Below, one piece after another: positions 17,124 to 25,280 of a DNA stretch of 64,000 bases. A model generated the notes under the pieces. That model did not search any database, was not told the origin of the DNA, and saw only the letters and a list, made by a program, of their open reading frames with translations. The first letter of the stretch is position 1, and each line of letters opens with the position of its first letter. The stretch comes from Myxococcales bacterium (GTDB lineage Bacteria > Myxococcota_A > Polyangia > Polyangiales > Polyangiaceae). The stretch is from positions 1 to 64,000 of the forward strand of contig CANJCO010000019.1 in assembly GCA_947473045.1 (NCBI GenBank). Reading direction: 5' to 3'. The position numbers and the translations under genes were made by a program.

Positions 17124-18791
17124 TCAGTACGGATTGTCGTCTTCTGCAGCCGGCTTCGGGGCCGGTTTCGGCTTCGGAGTCGGTGCGGTGGTGGGGGCGG
17201 TCGTTGCCGCCGGAGCGGGCTTGGTGACGACGGGGCTGGGAACCGGCTTCGCTGCGGGCTCGGGCGTCGGCGGAATGATCGTCGGGGCGGTGGTCGGCGC
17301 AGGCGCGGCGCTGACGCTCGGAGCGGCGTCGACGGCGGGGGCGCTGGCGCTGGGAGCTGCGGGAGCCGAAGCCGTCGCCGTAGCGGTCGCAGTGACGGCG
17401 GCGGTGACGACTGGCGGTGCGCTCGCCGTGGGGGCGGCTGCTTTCACAGTCTCGGGTGCGACCGGGGCAGGATCGCTCGGGGCGCCGCCGAAAACATTCA
17501 ACTTGTAGGCGCCAAACAGGCCTGCCGCGACGAGCACGGCGGCGACCACCCAGGTCGCGCCTCCGCTCTTTTTCTCGGTTGAGGGCGCAGGCGCTGCAGC
17601 GGCGGGCTTCGGCGACGGCGGCTTGGCGGGCTCGGGGGCGGCTGCCGCGACGGGCTTCGGCGACGGCGGCTTGGCGGGCTCTGGGGCTGCTGCCGCGGCG
17701 GGCGCTGCAGCAGCAGGCTTGGCGGGCTCGGGGGCGGCGGCGGGCGGTGCAGGCGCAGCAGCAGGCGCATCGGCCACGGCGGGAGCGGATTTCGCTTCGG
17801 CGCCGTCAAGTGCGGGGATGTCGTCGAAGAGCGCCGCGAGCGCCGACGAACCTGATTTCGCGGGCGTCGGGATGGGCGCCGCAACCGCGGCTGCTTCTGC
17901 GGCGGCCGGCGCTTGCTGCCCGTCCGCGGCCTGCTCGGCGGCGGCAGGCGCAGCAGGAGCCGCTTCGTGCGCGGCGTCGGACTTCGCTTCGTGCGCCGGC
18001 ACTTCGGCGATGGTCGCGGCAGGCGCCGAAATCGGCTTCGCGGGCTCGAGCTTGCCGAGCTCTTCGAGCGAGCCGCCGGCCTCCTTCAGCGCCACTTCGA
18101 GAAACTCGCTCGCCTGGCGCATCACGGTGCGCTCTTCGGGGGCCGGCATGTCGCCGACCGAGTCCGTTTCCGGGAAGAACCCGCCCGCTCGCGCTTCGGG
18201 GGCCCGCTCGGCCGCCTTGGCAGCGGGCGACTGCGGAACGGTCGTGTTGAACATGGGCATCGGCGGCATCGACGCAGGCAGCGAGCCGCCGCTGGGGACC
18301 GTCCTGTTGATCGACGTGGCGGCGCCAGGCGGCGCGCTCGCGGGGTGGGCTTCGGCCGCGGCGGGCGCGTCAATCGGCGGGGCGCCCTTCGGGGCGTCGA
18401 CGGCTCCCTCCGCGGCGGGTTCGCCGACGTCATACGCACCACCGGCGCTTCCGTGCTGCGCCACGACCCGCTCGATCAGGTCCCGCGACTTGTCGTCGAC
18501 CTTGATGAACTTGACGCCCATCCCTGCGGGACGATCGGGCGTTGCCTGAGACGTCTCGCGTTTCCACACCACGCGTCCGACACCCGCGATCACCGGCTCG
18601 TCGGCGGCGAGGCGAATCTCGAACTTGAGCAGCGTGCCCGATGCGAACGGGCTGCTGGTCTTGACGAAAAGTCCGCCCCTGGAGACGTCGTACGAGTGGT
18701 TGTCGATGAACTCCTCGACGTTGGCACTCTTGAAGCGCACGTTCAGGCTGACGAACTTCGTGCGGGGATCTTTGCGCGTATCTTCAGTCAT
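17124..18791 (-). CDS. PilZ-domain protein with long Pro/Ala region and membrane segment
   Basis: The 555-residue protein begins with a PilZ domain of about 110 residues of the myxobacterial type (SYDVSRGGLFVKT, then GVGRVVWKRE and GMGVKFI), expected to bind cyclic di-GMP. About 300 residues of Ala/Pro/Glu-rich, low-complexity sequence follow, with a tandem PEPAKPPSPKP repeat. A single hydrophobic segment (WVVAAVLVAAGLFGAY) comes next, then a second Ala/Pro/Thr-rich tail ending in DDNPY. It may anchor c-di-GMP sensing at the membrane. The architecture parallels the Ser/Thr kinase at 35276. Confidence 0.85.
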   Translation of the reverse strand: MTEDTRKDPRTKFVSLNVRFKSANVEEFIDNHSYDVSRGGLFVKTSSPFASGTLLKFEIRLAADEPVIAGVGRVVWKRETSQATPDRPAGMGVKFIKVDDKSRDLIERVVAQHGSAGGAYDVGEPAAEGAVDAPKGAPPIDAPAAAEAHPASAPPGAATSINRTVPSGGSLPASMPPMPMFNTTVPQSPAAKAAERAPEARAGGFFPETDSVGDMPAPEERTVMRQASEFLEVALKEAGGSLEELGKLEPAKPISAPAATIAEVPAHEAKSDAAHEAAPAAPAAAEQAADGQQAPAAAEAAAVAAPIPTPAKSGSSALAALFDDIPALDGAEAKSAPAVADAPAAAPAPPAAAPEPAKPAAAAPAAAAAPEPAKPPSPKPVAAAAPEPAKPPSPKPAAAAPAPSTEKKSGGATWVVAAVLVAAGLFGAYKLNVFGGAPSDPAPVAPETVKAAAPTASAPPVVTAAVTATATATASAPAAPSASAPAVDAAPSVSAAPAPTTAPTIIPPTPEPAAKPVPSPVVTKPAPAATTAPTTAPTPKPKPAPKPAAEDDNPY

Positions 18792-18886
18792 GGGGCCGTC
18801 ATGCTACCGCCCTACCGGGCCGGACGCTACGGTCAGCGTTCGGCAGGGCGACAGCCGCCGGAGGCCAGCGGCCCGGCGCCAAACGC

Positions 18887-20128
18887 TCAGCGCTTCGCGG
18901 CGGCGGGCTTTGCGGCCTTTGTTGCCTTGCCGGGCCTGGCCGCGGTCGTCGACTTTCCAACCTTCTTGCCCTTCGGCAGATCGTACTCGATCGTCGGCGC
19001 GAGCGAGCGCCTGCGCTTGTCGACCTCTTTTTGCAGCGCGAGCACGGCCTCGCCCCGCGCGTCGTAGAGCCGCCGCGGCTTGCGGTGCACCGCGGGATCG
19101 CTGAGCAGCGCGTACACGAGCCACGGAAACACCGCCGTCACGTCGGTGTGCACATAGACGCTGCCCGTTTGCACGCTCTCGGCCGAGACCTTGCCCCACG
19201 TGTGCCCCTCACCGGCCGGGCACGAGCTCAGCGCGCCGTTGTCGACCGGATCGACACAGAACTGCACGTCGACGTCGAACCCGTGTGTGGGGACTCCCAG
19301 AATTTGGTCGAGGAGCGGCTCGCCTTGAAGGGTGTAGTTCTTGGGAACTCCACCTCCCAGAATCCAGATCGCCATCCGCTTCTTCAGGCGGCCGAAGCAG
19401 TGGTGCTGCATCGCGCCCATCTCAAATACGTCGTCGTTAATGTCGATCTCGAGCTTGAACGCGTCGCCCAGCATGCGCCTTAGCTTGACGATGTTCAGGA
19501 AGATCGATCCGTCCTGCACGGCGCCCACGAAGATGGGAACCCCGAACTTGTAGGCTGTCGAGAGCAGCGAGGGCTCCTTCACCCCGAGCGCGTTTTCGAT
19601 CTCGAAAATGTTCTTGCCGAGCAGGTAGTGCAGCTCGACCGTAGTCATTTTCTTCTGAAACTCGGGCTTGCGCAAAATCGCGCTAAACAGCTTGTCGGTC
19701 TCGAGGAGCGTCTCCTCCCAGAATCCCAGATCGTAGATGCGAATGATGCGCGCGAGGCGATATTGCAGGTCTCCCGCGTTGGGTTCGATTTCGCGAATGC
19801 GGTGGCCGATGATGCGGTGGGCGTCGTGGTAGAGGTTGGCGCCGGTGGTCGTGATGCAGTCGACGAGGCCGCGCTCGATGAGCGGGATCAGGCACGACTG
19901 ATGAAGGCCGGCCGGCGTCATCGCGCCCGAGAACGTCAGGAACGTGCAGAAGTCCTGACGCGAGACTTTGCTCATCAGCTCGAACGCAGTTCGTTCCTGT
20001 CGCCCCACGTAGGCCGGGAACATGTTGGCGATCACGTCGGCGGGTTTTTCCTTGCCGGTGATGCCTGTAGGATGCACGTTTTTTGCGCGCTCGAACTGCT
20101 TGCGAAGGACGGTCTTTTGCGGGGCCAT
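18887..20128 (-). CDS. deoxyhypusine synthase-like protein
   Basis: The 413-residue protein belongs to the deoxyhypusine synthase/homospermidine synthase-like fold family. Landmarks are TTTGANLYHDAHR near residue 93, the NAD-site-like GVPIFVGAVQDGS, and GGGVPKNY (258-265), where Lys263 corresponds to the catalytic Lys of eukaryotic deoxyhypusine synthase. Bacteria lack eIF5A, so the substrate is probably a polyamine or another protein. The C-terminus is Lys/Ala-rich. ATG 20128 is chosen. An open frame continues upstream to 20311 without a better start. It is divergent from the FliH/SctL-like pair. Confidence 0.88.
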   Translation of the reverse strand: MAPQKTVLRKQFERAKNVHPTGITGKEKPADVIANMFPAYVGRQERTAFELMSKVSRQDFCTFLTFSGAMTPAGLHQSCLIPLIERGLVDCITTTGANLYHDAHRIIGHRIREIEPNAGDLQYRLARIIRIYDLGFWEETLLETDKLFSAILRKPEFQKKMTTVELHYLLGKNIFEIENALGVKEPSLLSTAYKFGVPIFVGAVQDGSIFLNIVKLRRMLGDAFKLEIDINDDVFEMGAMQHHCFGRLKKRMAIWILGGGVPKNYTLQGEPLLDQILGVPTHGFDVDVQFCVDPVDNGALSSCPAGEGHTWGKVSAESVQTGSVYVHTDVTAVFPWLVYALLSDPAVHRKPRRLYDARGEAVLALQKEVDKRRRSLAPTIEYDLPKGKKVGKSTTAARPGKATKAAKPAAAKR

Positions 20129-20212
20129 GGTGTCGCGTTTCTTGGCGAAGGTGCGGCGCGGCGTCAAGTCGCGTAACGTGCATTGCGCATGTGGGAGCGG
20201 AGCTTCGTGGCC

Positions 20213-20401
20213 ATGAGCGTCGCCGTAGGTGAGCCTCCGGGCGCTGTGACGGGCGCGCTCGGGCAGGGGCCGACCGGCGGGGCCGACGCGCTGCTCGAGG
20301 CGTTGCGCCACCCCGATCGCTACGCGAAGGCGTCGGCGCTCGCGCTGCCGCTTGCGGAGATCGCGGGCGACCTCGCATCGCTGGAGCTGTCGTGTCTCTG
20401 A
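20213..20401 (+). CDS. small protein coupled to FliH/SctL-like gene
   Basis: A 62-residue acidic, Leu/Ala-rich helical protein of no recognised family. Its TGA (20399-20401) overlaps the GTG start of the next gene at 20392 by 10 bases, which supports a real, coupled gene. A GGAG lies upstream of the ATG. In type III secretion clusters the gene before sctL is often sctK, but this protein is far too short to be a complete SctK. Confidence 0.55.
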   Translation: MSVAVGEPPGAVTGALGQGPTGGADALLEALRHPDRYAKASALALPLAEIAGDLASLELSCL

Positions 20402-21033
20402 CGCGCGCGCGGATCGTGCGCGGGCCCGTTGATGCCGAGGCTGCCCCCGCGACCCTCGGCGTGCCGCCCGCGGTTCGCAGTCGCGTCGCGCGCGAGCGGG
20501 CCGATGCGGTGCGTGAGGGTGAGGCCATCGTGGCCGAGGCGGCGAAGCGGGCGGCCGAGCTGCTGGAGGGGGCCGCGGCGCAGGCGGCCCAGGCGGCGGC
20601 GCTTGCTTCGCGCGAGGCCGAGCTGCGCGAGGAGGCGCGGTTCGCGGCTGCGTGGATCGCGCTCCGTGCGCGCGAAGAGGCGGCGGCCGAAGGCGCCCTC
20701 GAGCGGTCGGTTGCGCTGGCCGTGGTGCTGGCCGAGCGCATCGTCGGAGCGTCGATCGCCGCTGATTCCAGCCAGATCGCTGCGCTCGCGTCGCAGGCTC
20801 TGGCCGAGGCCGCGGGCGCCCGTCGCGTGGCCATCGAGGCGCATCCGCTCGACGCAGGCGCCCTGTTGGCGCACATTGCCCACTTCGCGCCGCTGCCCGT
20901 CGAAGTCTCAGAGAACCCTGAGCTCACCCGCGGCTCGCTCCTGCTCCACACCGACCTCGGAACCCTTGATGCCAAGCTCGCCCCCCGAATCGAGCGACTC
21001 GCCGCAGCCCTCGCGGGAGCCCTCCGAAAGTAG
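20392..21033 (+). CDS. FliH/SctL-like stator protein
   Basis: The 213-residue protein has a long Ala/Glu/Arg coiled coil (about residues 30-105) and a C-terminal domain ending with GSLLLHTDLGTLDAKL and a Leu/Ala-rich helix. This matches the FliH/YscL/SctL family, which binds and restrains the flagellar or type III secretion ATPase. No ATPase (FliI/SctN) or other export gene lies in the window. The start is GTG 20392. It overlaps the next gene by 65 bases. The family call rests on the C-terminal motif and coiled coil. Confidence 0.65.
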   Translation: MSLTRARIVRGPVDAEAAPATLGVPPAVRSRVARERADAVREGEAIVAEAAKRAAELLEGAAAQAAQAAALASREAELREEARFAAAWIALRAREEAAAEGALERSVALAVVLAERIVGASIAADSSQIAALASQALAEAAGARRVAIEAHPLDAGALLAHIAHFAPLPVEVSENPELTRGSLLLHTDLGTLDAKLAPRIERLAAALAGALRK

Positions 21034-22144
21034 CGCGCCCCAGGCGCCCCGATCGATTCGCCGCAACGTTCTGCTCTTTGTCGCGACCATCGCGAGCGTG
21101 GTTTTCGTGGGGTCGGGCTTCGATCTCTCGGCCCCGCACGTGCCTTCGCGCGCGCAATGGCTCGACGGGCTGCAGTACGCGGCAGGGCTGCTCGGTGTGC
21201 TCGTCGCGCACGAGACCGGGCACTACGTCGCGGCCCGCCTGCACCGCGTCGACGCCTCGCCACCGTTCTTCATTCCGCTGCCGCTGGGCCTCGGCACGAT
21301 GGGCGCCGTCATTCGCATGCGCGGACGCATCGCCACGCGCGCTGCGCTGCTCGACATCGGGGCGTCCGGCCCGCTCGCCGGGCTCATGGTCGCGTTCCCC
21401 GTGTACGCATGGGGCGTCGCGCACTCGAAGCTGATCGCGCTCGACGACGGCAAGGCCTACGAGCAGCTCGGCTCGTCGCTCGCGGTGCGCGCGATCGAGC
21501 ATTTTTTTGGTCCGCATGTGCCGGCGGGAATGGACGTGCTGCTGTCACCGGCGGCGTTTGGCGCGTGGGCCGGCATGCTGGTGACCATGCTCAACCTGCT
21601 CCCCGTGGGACAGCTCGACGGCGGACACGTGGCCTACGCGCTCTTCGGCCCGAAGCAGGACGCGTTCGCGCGCAACGTGCACCGCGCGCTTCTCGCGGTA
21701 TTTTTTGCAAGTGTTGCAGGATACACGTTTCGGGATTGGCGCGCCGGCATCGGGCTGGCGCACTTTGCGAAGAACGTCGGCAACTCGGTGTTTTGGCTGG
21801 CGTGGTTTCTGGTGCTGCCGATCCTTGGCATGGTCGCGGCGCGCAGCGACGACAAGCCAGCCGGCCAGGTGTCGCTGCGGACGCGCGTCGTGTCGCTCGT
21901 CGGTCTGCTCGCGATGGCGTCGCTTGGCGGCGAGCGGCACGGCGGGCTCGCGTGGCTCGGGTTCTTCGGCGGTCTCGCCCTGCTGCTGGCCATGGAAGCG
22001 CGCGGCGGCACGCTCACGCCGCACGCGCTGTTCGAGCATCCGGCGACGGGCGCGGAGCCGCTGGGGCGCGGTCGCAAGGCCGTCGCCGTGCTCACGCTCG
22101 CGATGTTCGTGGCCCTGTTTATGCCCACGCCCATCAGCATGTGA
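20969..22144 (+). CDS. site-2 protease family (M50) metallopeptidase
   Basis: The 391-residue polytopic membrane protein has the M50 zinc motif HETGH in VAHETGHYVAARL and the second metal-site motif LLPVGQLDGGHV, with about six to eight membrane segments. The lack of PDZ insertions and the order of motifs resemble EGY-type or uncharacterised bacterial M50 proteins rather than RseP. It probably cleaves membrane-embedded regulators. ATG 20969 lies inside the end of the FliH/SctL-like gene (65-base overlap), so the two may be co-expressed. Confidence 0.9.
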   Translation: MPSSPPESSDSPQPSREPSESSAPQAPRSIRRNVLLFVATIASVVFVGSGFDLSAPHVPSRAQWLDGLQYAAGLLGVLVAHETGHYVAARLHRVDASPPFFIPLPLGLGTMGAVIRMRGRIATRAALLDIGASGPLAGLMVAFPVYAWGVAHSKLIALDDGKAYEQLGSSLAVRAIEHFFGPHVPAGMDVLLSPAAFGAWAGMLVTMLNLLPVGQLDGGHVAYALFGPKQDAFARNVHRALLAVFFASVAGYTFRDWRAGIGLAHFAKNVGNSVFWLAWFLVLPILGMVAARSDDKPAGQVSLRTRVVSLVGLLAMASLGGERHGGLAWLGFFGGLALLLAMEARGGTLTPHALFEHPATGAEPLGRGRKAVAVLTLAMFVALFMPTPISM

Positions 22145-22210
22145 ACGCGCAGCACCCCGCGCGCCTGCGGGCCGATCAACAACGTCGGCCGACTGCGCCG
22201 CGCGTTCAGT

Positions 22211-22453
22211 TCAGTCGATGACGACTTCGAAGTCTTCGGTCACCGGGTTGGCCAGCATCGCGTCGGCCATTTTTTCGAGGCGGGGCTTGAGGTCCGCCGC
22301 GTGGGCGTCGTCGAGCTCGACCTCGATGAGCTTGCCGATGCGAACGCCCTTCACGCCCTCGAAGCCGAGCCGCTCGAGCGCGCGCCGAACGGCGTCTCCC
22401 TGCGGATCGAGAACTTCGGTCTTGAGCCGAACGATGACGTGCGCCTTGGCCAT
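22211..22453 (-). CDS. purS: phosphoribosylformylglycinamidine synthase subunit PurS
   Basis: The 80-residue small subunit of the three-part FGAM synthase. It has the expected length and core (VIVRLKTEVLDPQG, ALERLGFEGVKGVRIGK). It links PurL and PurQ in purine step 4. It is 12 bases downstream of purC. purQ and purL are not in the window. Confidence 0.96.
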   Translation of the reverse strand: MAKAHVIVRLKTEVLDPQGDAVRRALERLGFEGVKGVRIGKLIEVELDDAHAADLKPRLEKMADAMLANPVTEDFEVVID

Positions 22454-22465
22454 GGGGGGCTTCCT

Positions 22466-23425
22466 TTAGATGTGAAGGTTCTTGCGAATGCGTTCGATCG
22501 GCGGAGCCTCGTCGGGCACGAAGGGCTGCCCGGTGATGCGCTCGAAGGCCTCGATGTACCGGAGCGCAGCGCCCACGCGCACATCGTCGGGCAGGGGCAT
22601 GGGCTCGCCGTCGCCGCGGTAACCCTGCTCGGTGTAAAACCGGCGCACGAAGTCTTTGTCGAGCGGCTCGGGATCGAGCCCCTGCTCGAACCGCGACTCA
22701 TAGCTTTGGGCGTGCCAGAAACGCGACGAGTCGGGCGTGTGAATCTCGTCGATGACGATCACGCGGCCGTCTTTGGTCTTTCCGAACTCGTACTTCGTGT
22801 CGACCAGAATGAGGCCGCGCGCCGCGCAGGCGGCCTGTCCCGCCGAAAACAGACGCATGGCGATCTCGGCGGCTTCGTCGAAGTCTTCGGGCGTCACCTG
22901 TCCGAGCGCGAGGATCTCTTCGCGCGAGCCCGAGACGTCGTGCTGGCCTTTGGGAGCCTTCGTGGCGGGCGTGAGGATCGGCGCCGGCAAGTGCTGGTTC
23001 TTGCGCAGTCCGTCGGGCAGTGTGTGACCGCAGAAGTTGCGCTCGCCCCTCGCGTAGTGCGTCCAGATCGACGTCGAGGTAGAGCCGGTCACGTAGGCGC
23101 GCACCACCATCTCGACCAGCAGGGGCTCGCACTCGATGCACGCGAGCACGTTCGGATCAGGCGTCGACAGAAAGTGGTTGGGCGCAACCTCTCGGGTCGC
23201 CTCGAACCAGTGCGCGGCGAGCCGGTTGAGCACTTGACCCTTGAAGGGGATCGTCCCCAGCACGCGATCGAAGGCGCTGATGCGATCGGTGACGACGATC
23301 AGGCGCCTCCCGTCGCGCGTGTAGTTGTCGCGAACCTTGCCTTCGTATTTTTCGCCGAGCTCGCGAAAATCCGTGGCGTCGAGCGTGCGCGTGAGGGCTT
23401 GCCTGAGCGTGGCTTCGTCGACCAT
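22466..23425 (-). CDS. purC: SAICAR synthetase
   Basis: The 319-residue phosphoribosylaminoimidazole-succinocarboxamide synthase joins CAIR and aspartate with ATP. Family hallmarks are [25 protein letters not shown] near the N-terminus, [14 protein letters not shown], and the signature [31 protein letters not shown] (quoted in parts). The length matches the longer plant/bacterial form. It is the first gene of the purC-purS pair and reads away from tRNA-Leu. Confidence 0.97.
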   Translation of the reverse strand: MVDEATLRQALTRTLDATDFRELGEKYEGKVRDNYTRDGRRLIVVTDRISAFDRVLGTIPFKGQVLNRLAAHWFEATREVAPNHFLSTPDPNVLACIECEPLLVEMVVRAYVTGSTSTSIWTHYARGERNFCGHTLPDGLRKNQHLPAPILTPATKAPKGQHDVSGSREEILALGQVTPEDFDEAAEIAMRLFSAGQAACAARGLILVDTKYEFGKTKDGRVIVIDEIHTPDSSRFWHAQSYESRFEQGLDPEPLDKDFVRRFYTEQGYRGDGEPMPLPDDVRVGAALRYIEAFERITGQPFVPDEAPPIERIRKNLHI

Positions 23426-23527
23426 CTTGCGCGGCTTCTAGCCCATCTCGCGCGCCGAGTCATGCCGCGCGGCAATCGGCAGCCCAAACCTTGCTCGCGC
23501 TCGTGTAAGGTGCGCGGGCGCAACCTG

Positions 23528-23608
23528 GCACGGGTGGCGGAATGGCAGACGCAGTGGATTTAGGTTCCACCGCCGAGAGGCGTAAGGGTTCAAGTCCCTT
23601 CCCGTGCA
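23528..23608 (+). tRNA. tRNA-Leu (anticodon TAG)
   Basis: An 81-base class II tRNA with acceptor stem GCACGGG/CCCGTGC, anticodon stem GTGGA/TCCAC with loop TTTAGGT (anticodon TAG), a long variable arm (CGCC..GGCG) and T-loop TTCAAGT. CCA is not fully encoded. It is divergent from purC, about 100 bases away. Confidence 0.95.
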
Positions 23609-23649
23609 CCGGCCGCCTCGTGGGCGGCCCCTCGGCCGCGCGCGATTGC

Positions 23650-25182
23650 CTAAACCGACGCTGCGTAGAAGGCGCCCACGTCGGCGCGGAAGGCGCGGCG
23701 CGAGGCCTCCCATGCATAGTACATGTGACCTCCGAGGTAGCTGGTCATCACGAGCCGCTCGCGCTGCGACGGCTGCAGGCGCATGAGCTGCGCGAGGCGC
23801 GCGCTGGCGAAGTAGGGCGTGACGAGATCGTAGTAGCCGTGGGTGATCATCACCCGCATGTGCGGGTTTAGCGCCATGCCGTAGCGGAGATCGTCAGTGG
23901 CGCCGACTTGCAGCTCGAACGCGTGTTTGCGCCCGTCGAGCTTCCACGTGTTGTTGACCTCGAAGCTGAGCAGTCGGTAGTCGCGGTCGGTCTCGAGGCC
24001 GAGGGTCGTGCGCAGGTGGGCGTTGATGCCCGCGGTGAAGGCGCGCTCGACGGCGAACAGCGTCGGGTCGGCGCCGTGGAACGAGTCGCGATCCGAAAAC
24101 GGGTCGATCGCGAGCATGCTCGCGTCGTAGAGCCCGCAGACCACGCGCTGCTCGCGGAGCAGCTCGCGCACGAACGCCTCGCGCGTGACGCGTCCGCCGC
24201 GCTCGCGGACGAACGCCTCGGGCAGCCCGATCAGGGCCGCCGCCTGATGGCAAATCGACGTGTATTCAGCGTCGCTGAGACCACGGCCGCGAATGAGCAG
24301 GCTCGCGAGCGGGCCAGTCGCGAAGGCCTCGGCTTGCTCGCGCGCGCCCTCGGCGGTCGTTCCGGCCGCGAAGCCCCTGCTCCTGCCGTGATGCAGCGCC
24401 GACAGCGCCATCGACGGAAACAGCTCGAGCCAGTGCAGCGCGTCGTAGTCGCCGCCGTCGAGCAGGTGCAGCTCCATCGCGGGTGAAATGAGCATCGCGC
24501 CCGACAGGCCGACGCCGTAGCCTTGCTGCAGCAGGCGGGTGAGCTTGGCCGCGCGGAAGCCGCCGTAGCTCTCGCCGGCGATGAACACCGGGTTGGTCCA
24601 CAGCTGGTGCTTCGAGAGAAACCGGCTGATGAACTCGCCGAGCGACTCGAGATCGCGGCTCATCGTGAAAAACTCGTGGTCGGCTTCTTTCGGCGCTGCG
24701 GGGGCTGCGGCCTTCGCGTCGGTGCTCGGCGCAGCGTCTGCAGCGGGGGCAGCGATCGTGCGGCTGAAGCCGGTGCCGATCGGATCGATGAACACCAAAT
24801 CGGTGAACGCGAGCCACGTCTCGAGGTTGTCGACGAGGCGCGCGGGCGGCTTCGGCAGCGAGCCGTCGGCGTTGAAATGCACGCGCCGCGGACCGAGCGC
24901 GCCCACGTGCAGATACGCCGACGCCGCGCCCGGGCCGCCGTTGAACACGAACGTCACCGGTCGGTCGGCGCGACGTCCGCTCGCCATGCGGTAGTGCACA
25001 TGAAACATCTCGGCGACGGGCTTGTCGTCCTTGCGAAGGATCATCCAGTCGGCGGTGGCCTCGCACCGCGCGTCGCCCGCGCCCGGCAGCGCGACGGTCA
25101 GCTCGCGCGAGGCGCCTTTAAGCGCGCCCGCAGGTGAGGGGTCTTTGTCCTTGTCCCTGGTGTCCTTTGCTTGCTCAGCCAT
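23650..25182 (-). CDS. serine carboxypeptidase-like protein (peptidase S10)
   Basis: The 510-residue S10-family serine peptidase shows the oxyanion region NGGPGAASAYLH, the nucleophile Ser205 in GESYGG, Asp452 in HGYYDLVTP and His486 in LGGHMYY. No signal peptide is visible: the N-terminus is a charged MAEQAKDTRDKDKD stretch, so it appears cytoplasmic. Eukaryotic S10 enzymes are secreted or vacuolar. An Ala/Pro-rich insert (about 145-165) sits in the middle. It is divergent from the GxGYxYP gene. Confidence 0.9.
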   Translation of the reverse strand: MAEQAKDTRDKDKDPSPAGALKGASRELTVALPGAGDARCEATADWMILRKDDKPVAEMFHVHYRMASGRRADRPVTFVFNGGPGAASAYLHVGALGPRRVHFNADGSLPKPPARLVDNLETWLAFTDLVFIDPIGTGFSRTIAAPAADAAPSTDAKAAAPAAPKEADHEFFTMSRDLESLGEFISRFLSKHQLWTNPVFIAGESYGGFRAAKLTRLLQQGYGVGLSGAMLISPAMELHLLDGGDYDALHWLELFPSMALSALHHGRSRGFAAGTTAEGAREQAEAFATGPLASLLIRGRGLSDAEYTSICHQAAALIGLPEAFVRERGGRVTREAFVRELLREQRVVCGLYDASMLAIDPFSDRDSFHGADPTLFAVERAFTAGINAHLRTTLGLETDRDYRLLSFEVNNTWKLDGRKHAFELQVGATDDLRYGMALNPHMRVMITHGYYDLVTPYFASARLAQLMRLQPSQRERLVMTSYLGGHMYYAWEASRRAFRADVGAFYAASV

Positions 25183-25280
25183 GTCGGCAGGGTAGCGCGT
25201 GCGGACTGCGCGGGCCCTGCCAATTGCTCGCGGCCAGCCAGGTCTCTTTCGCGGTGTCGCCGCGCGAGTATGCTCCCATC

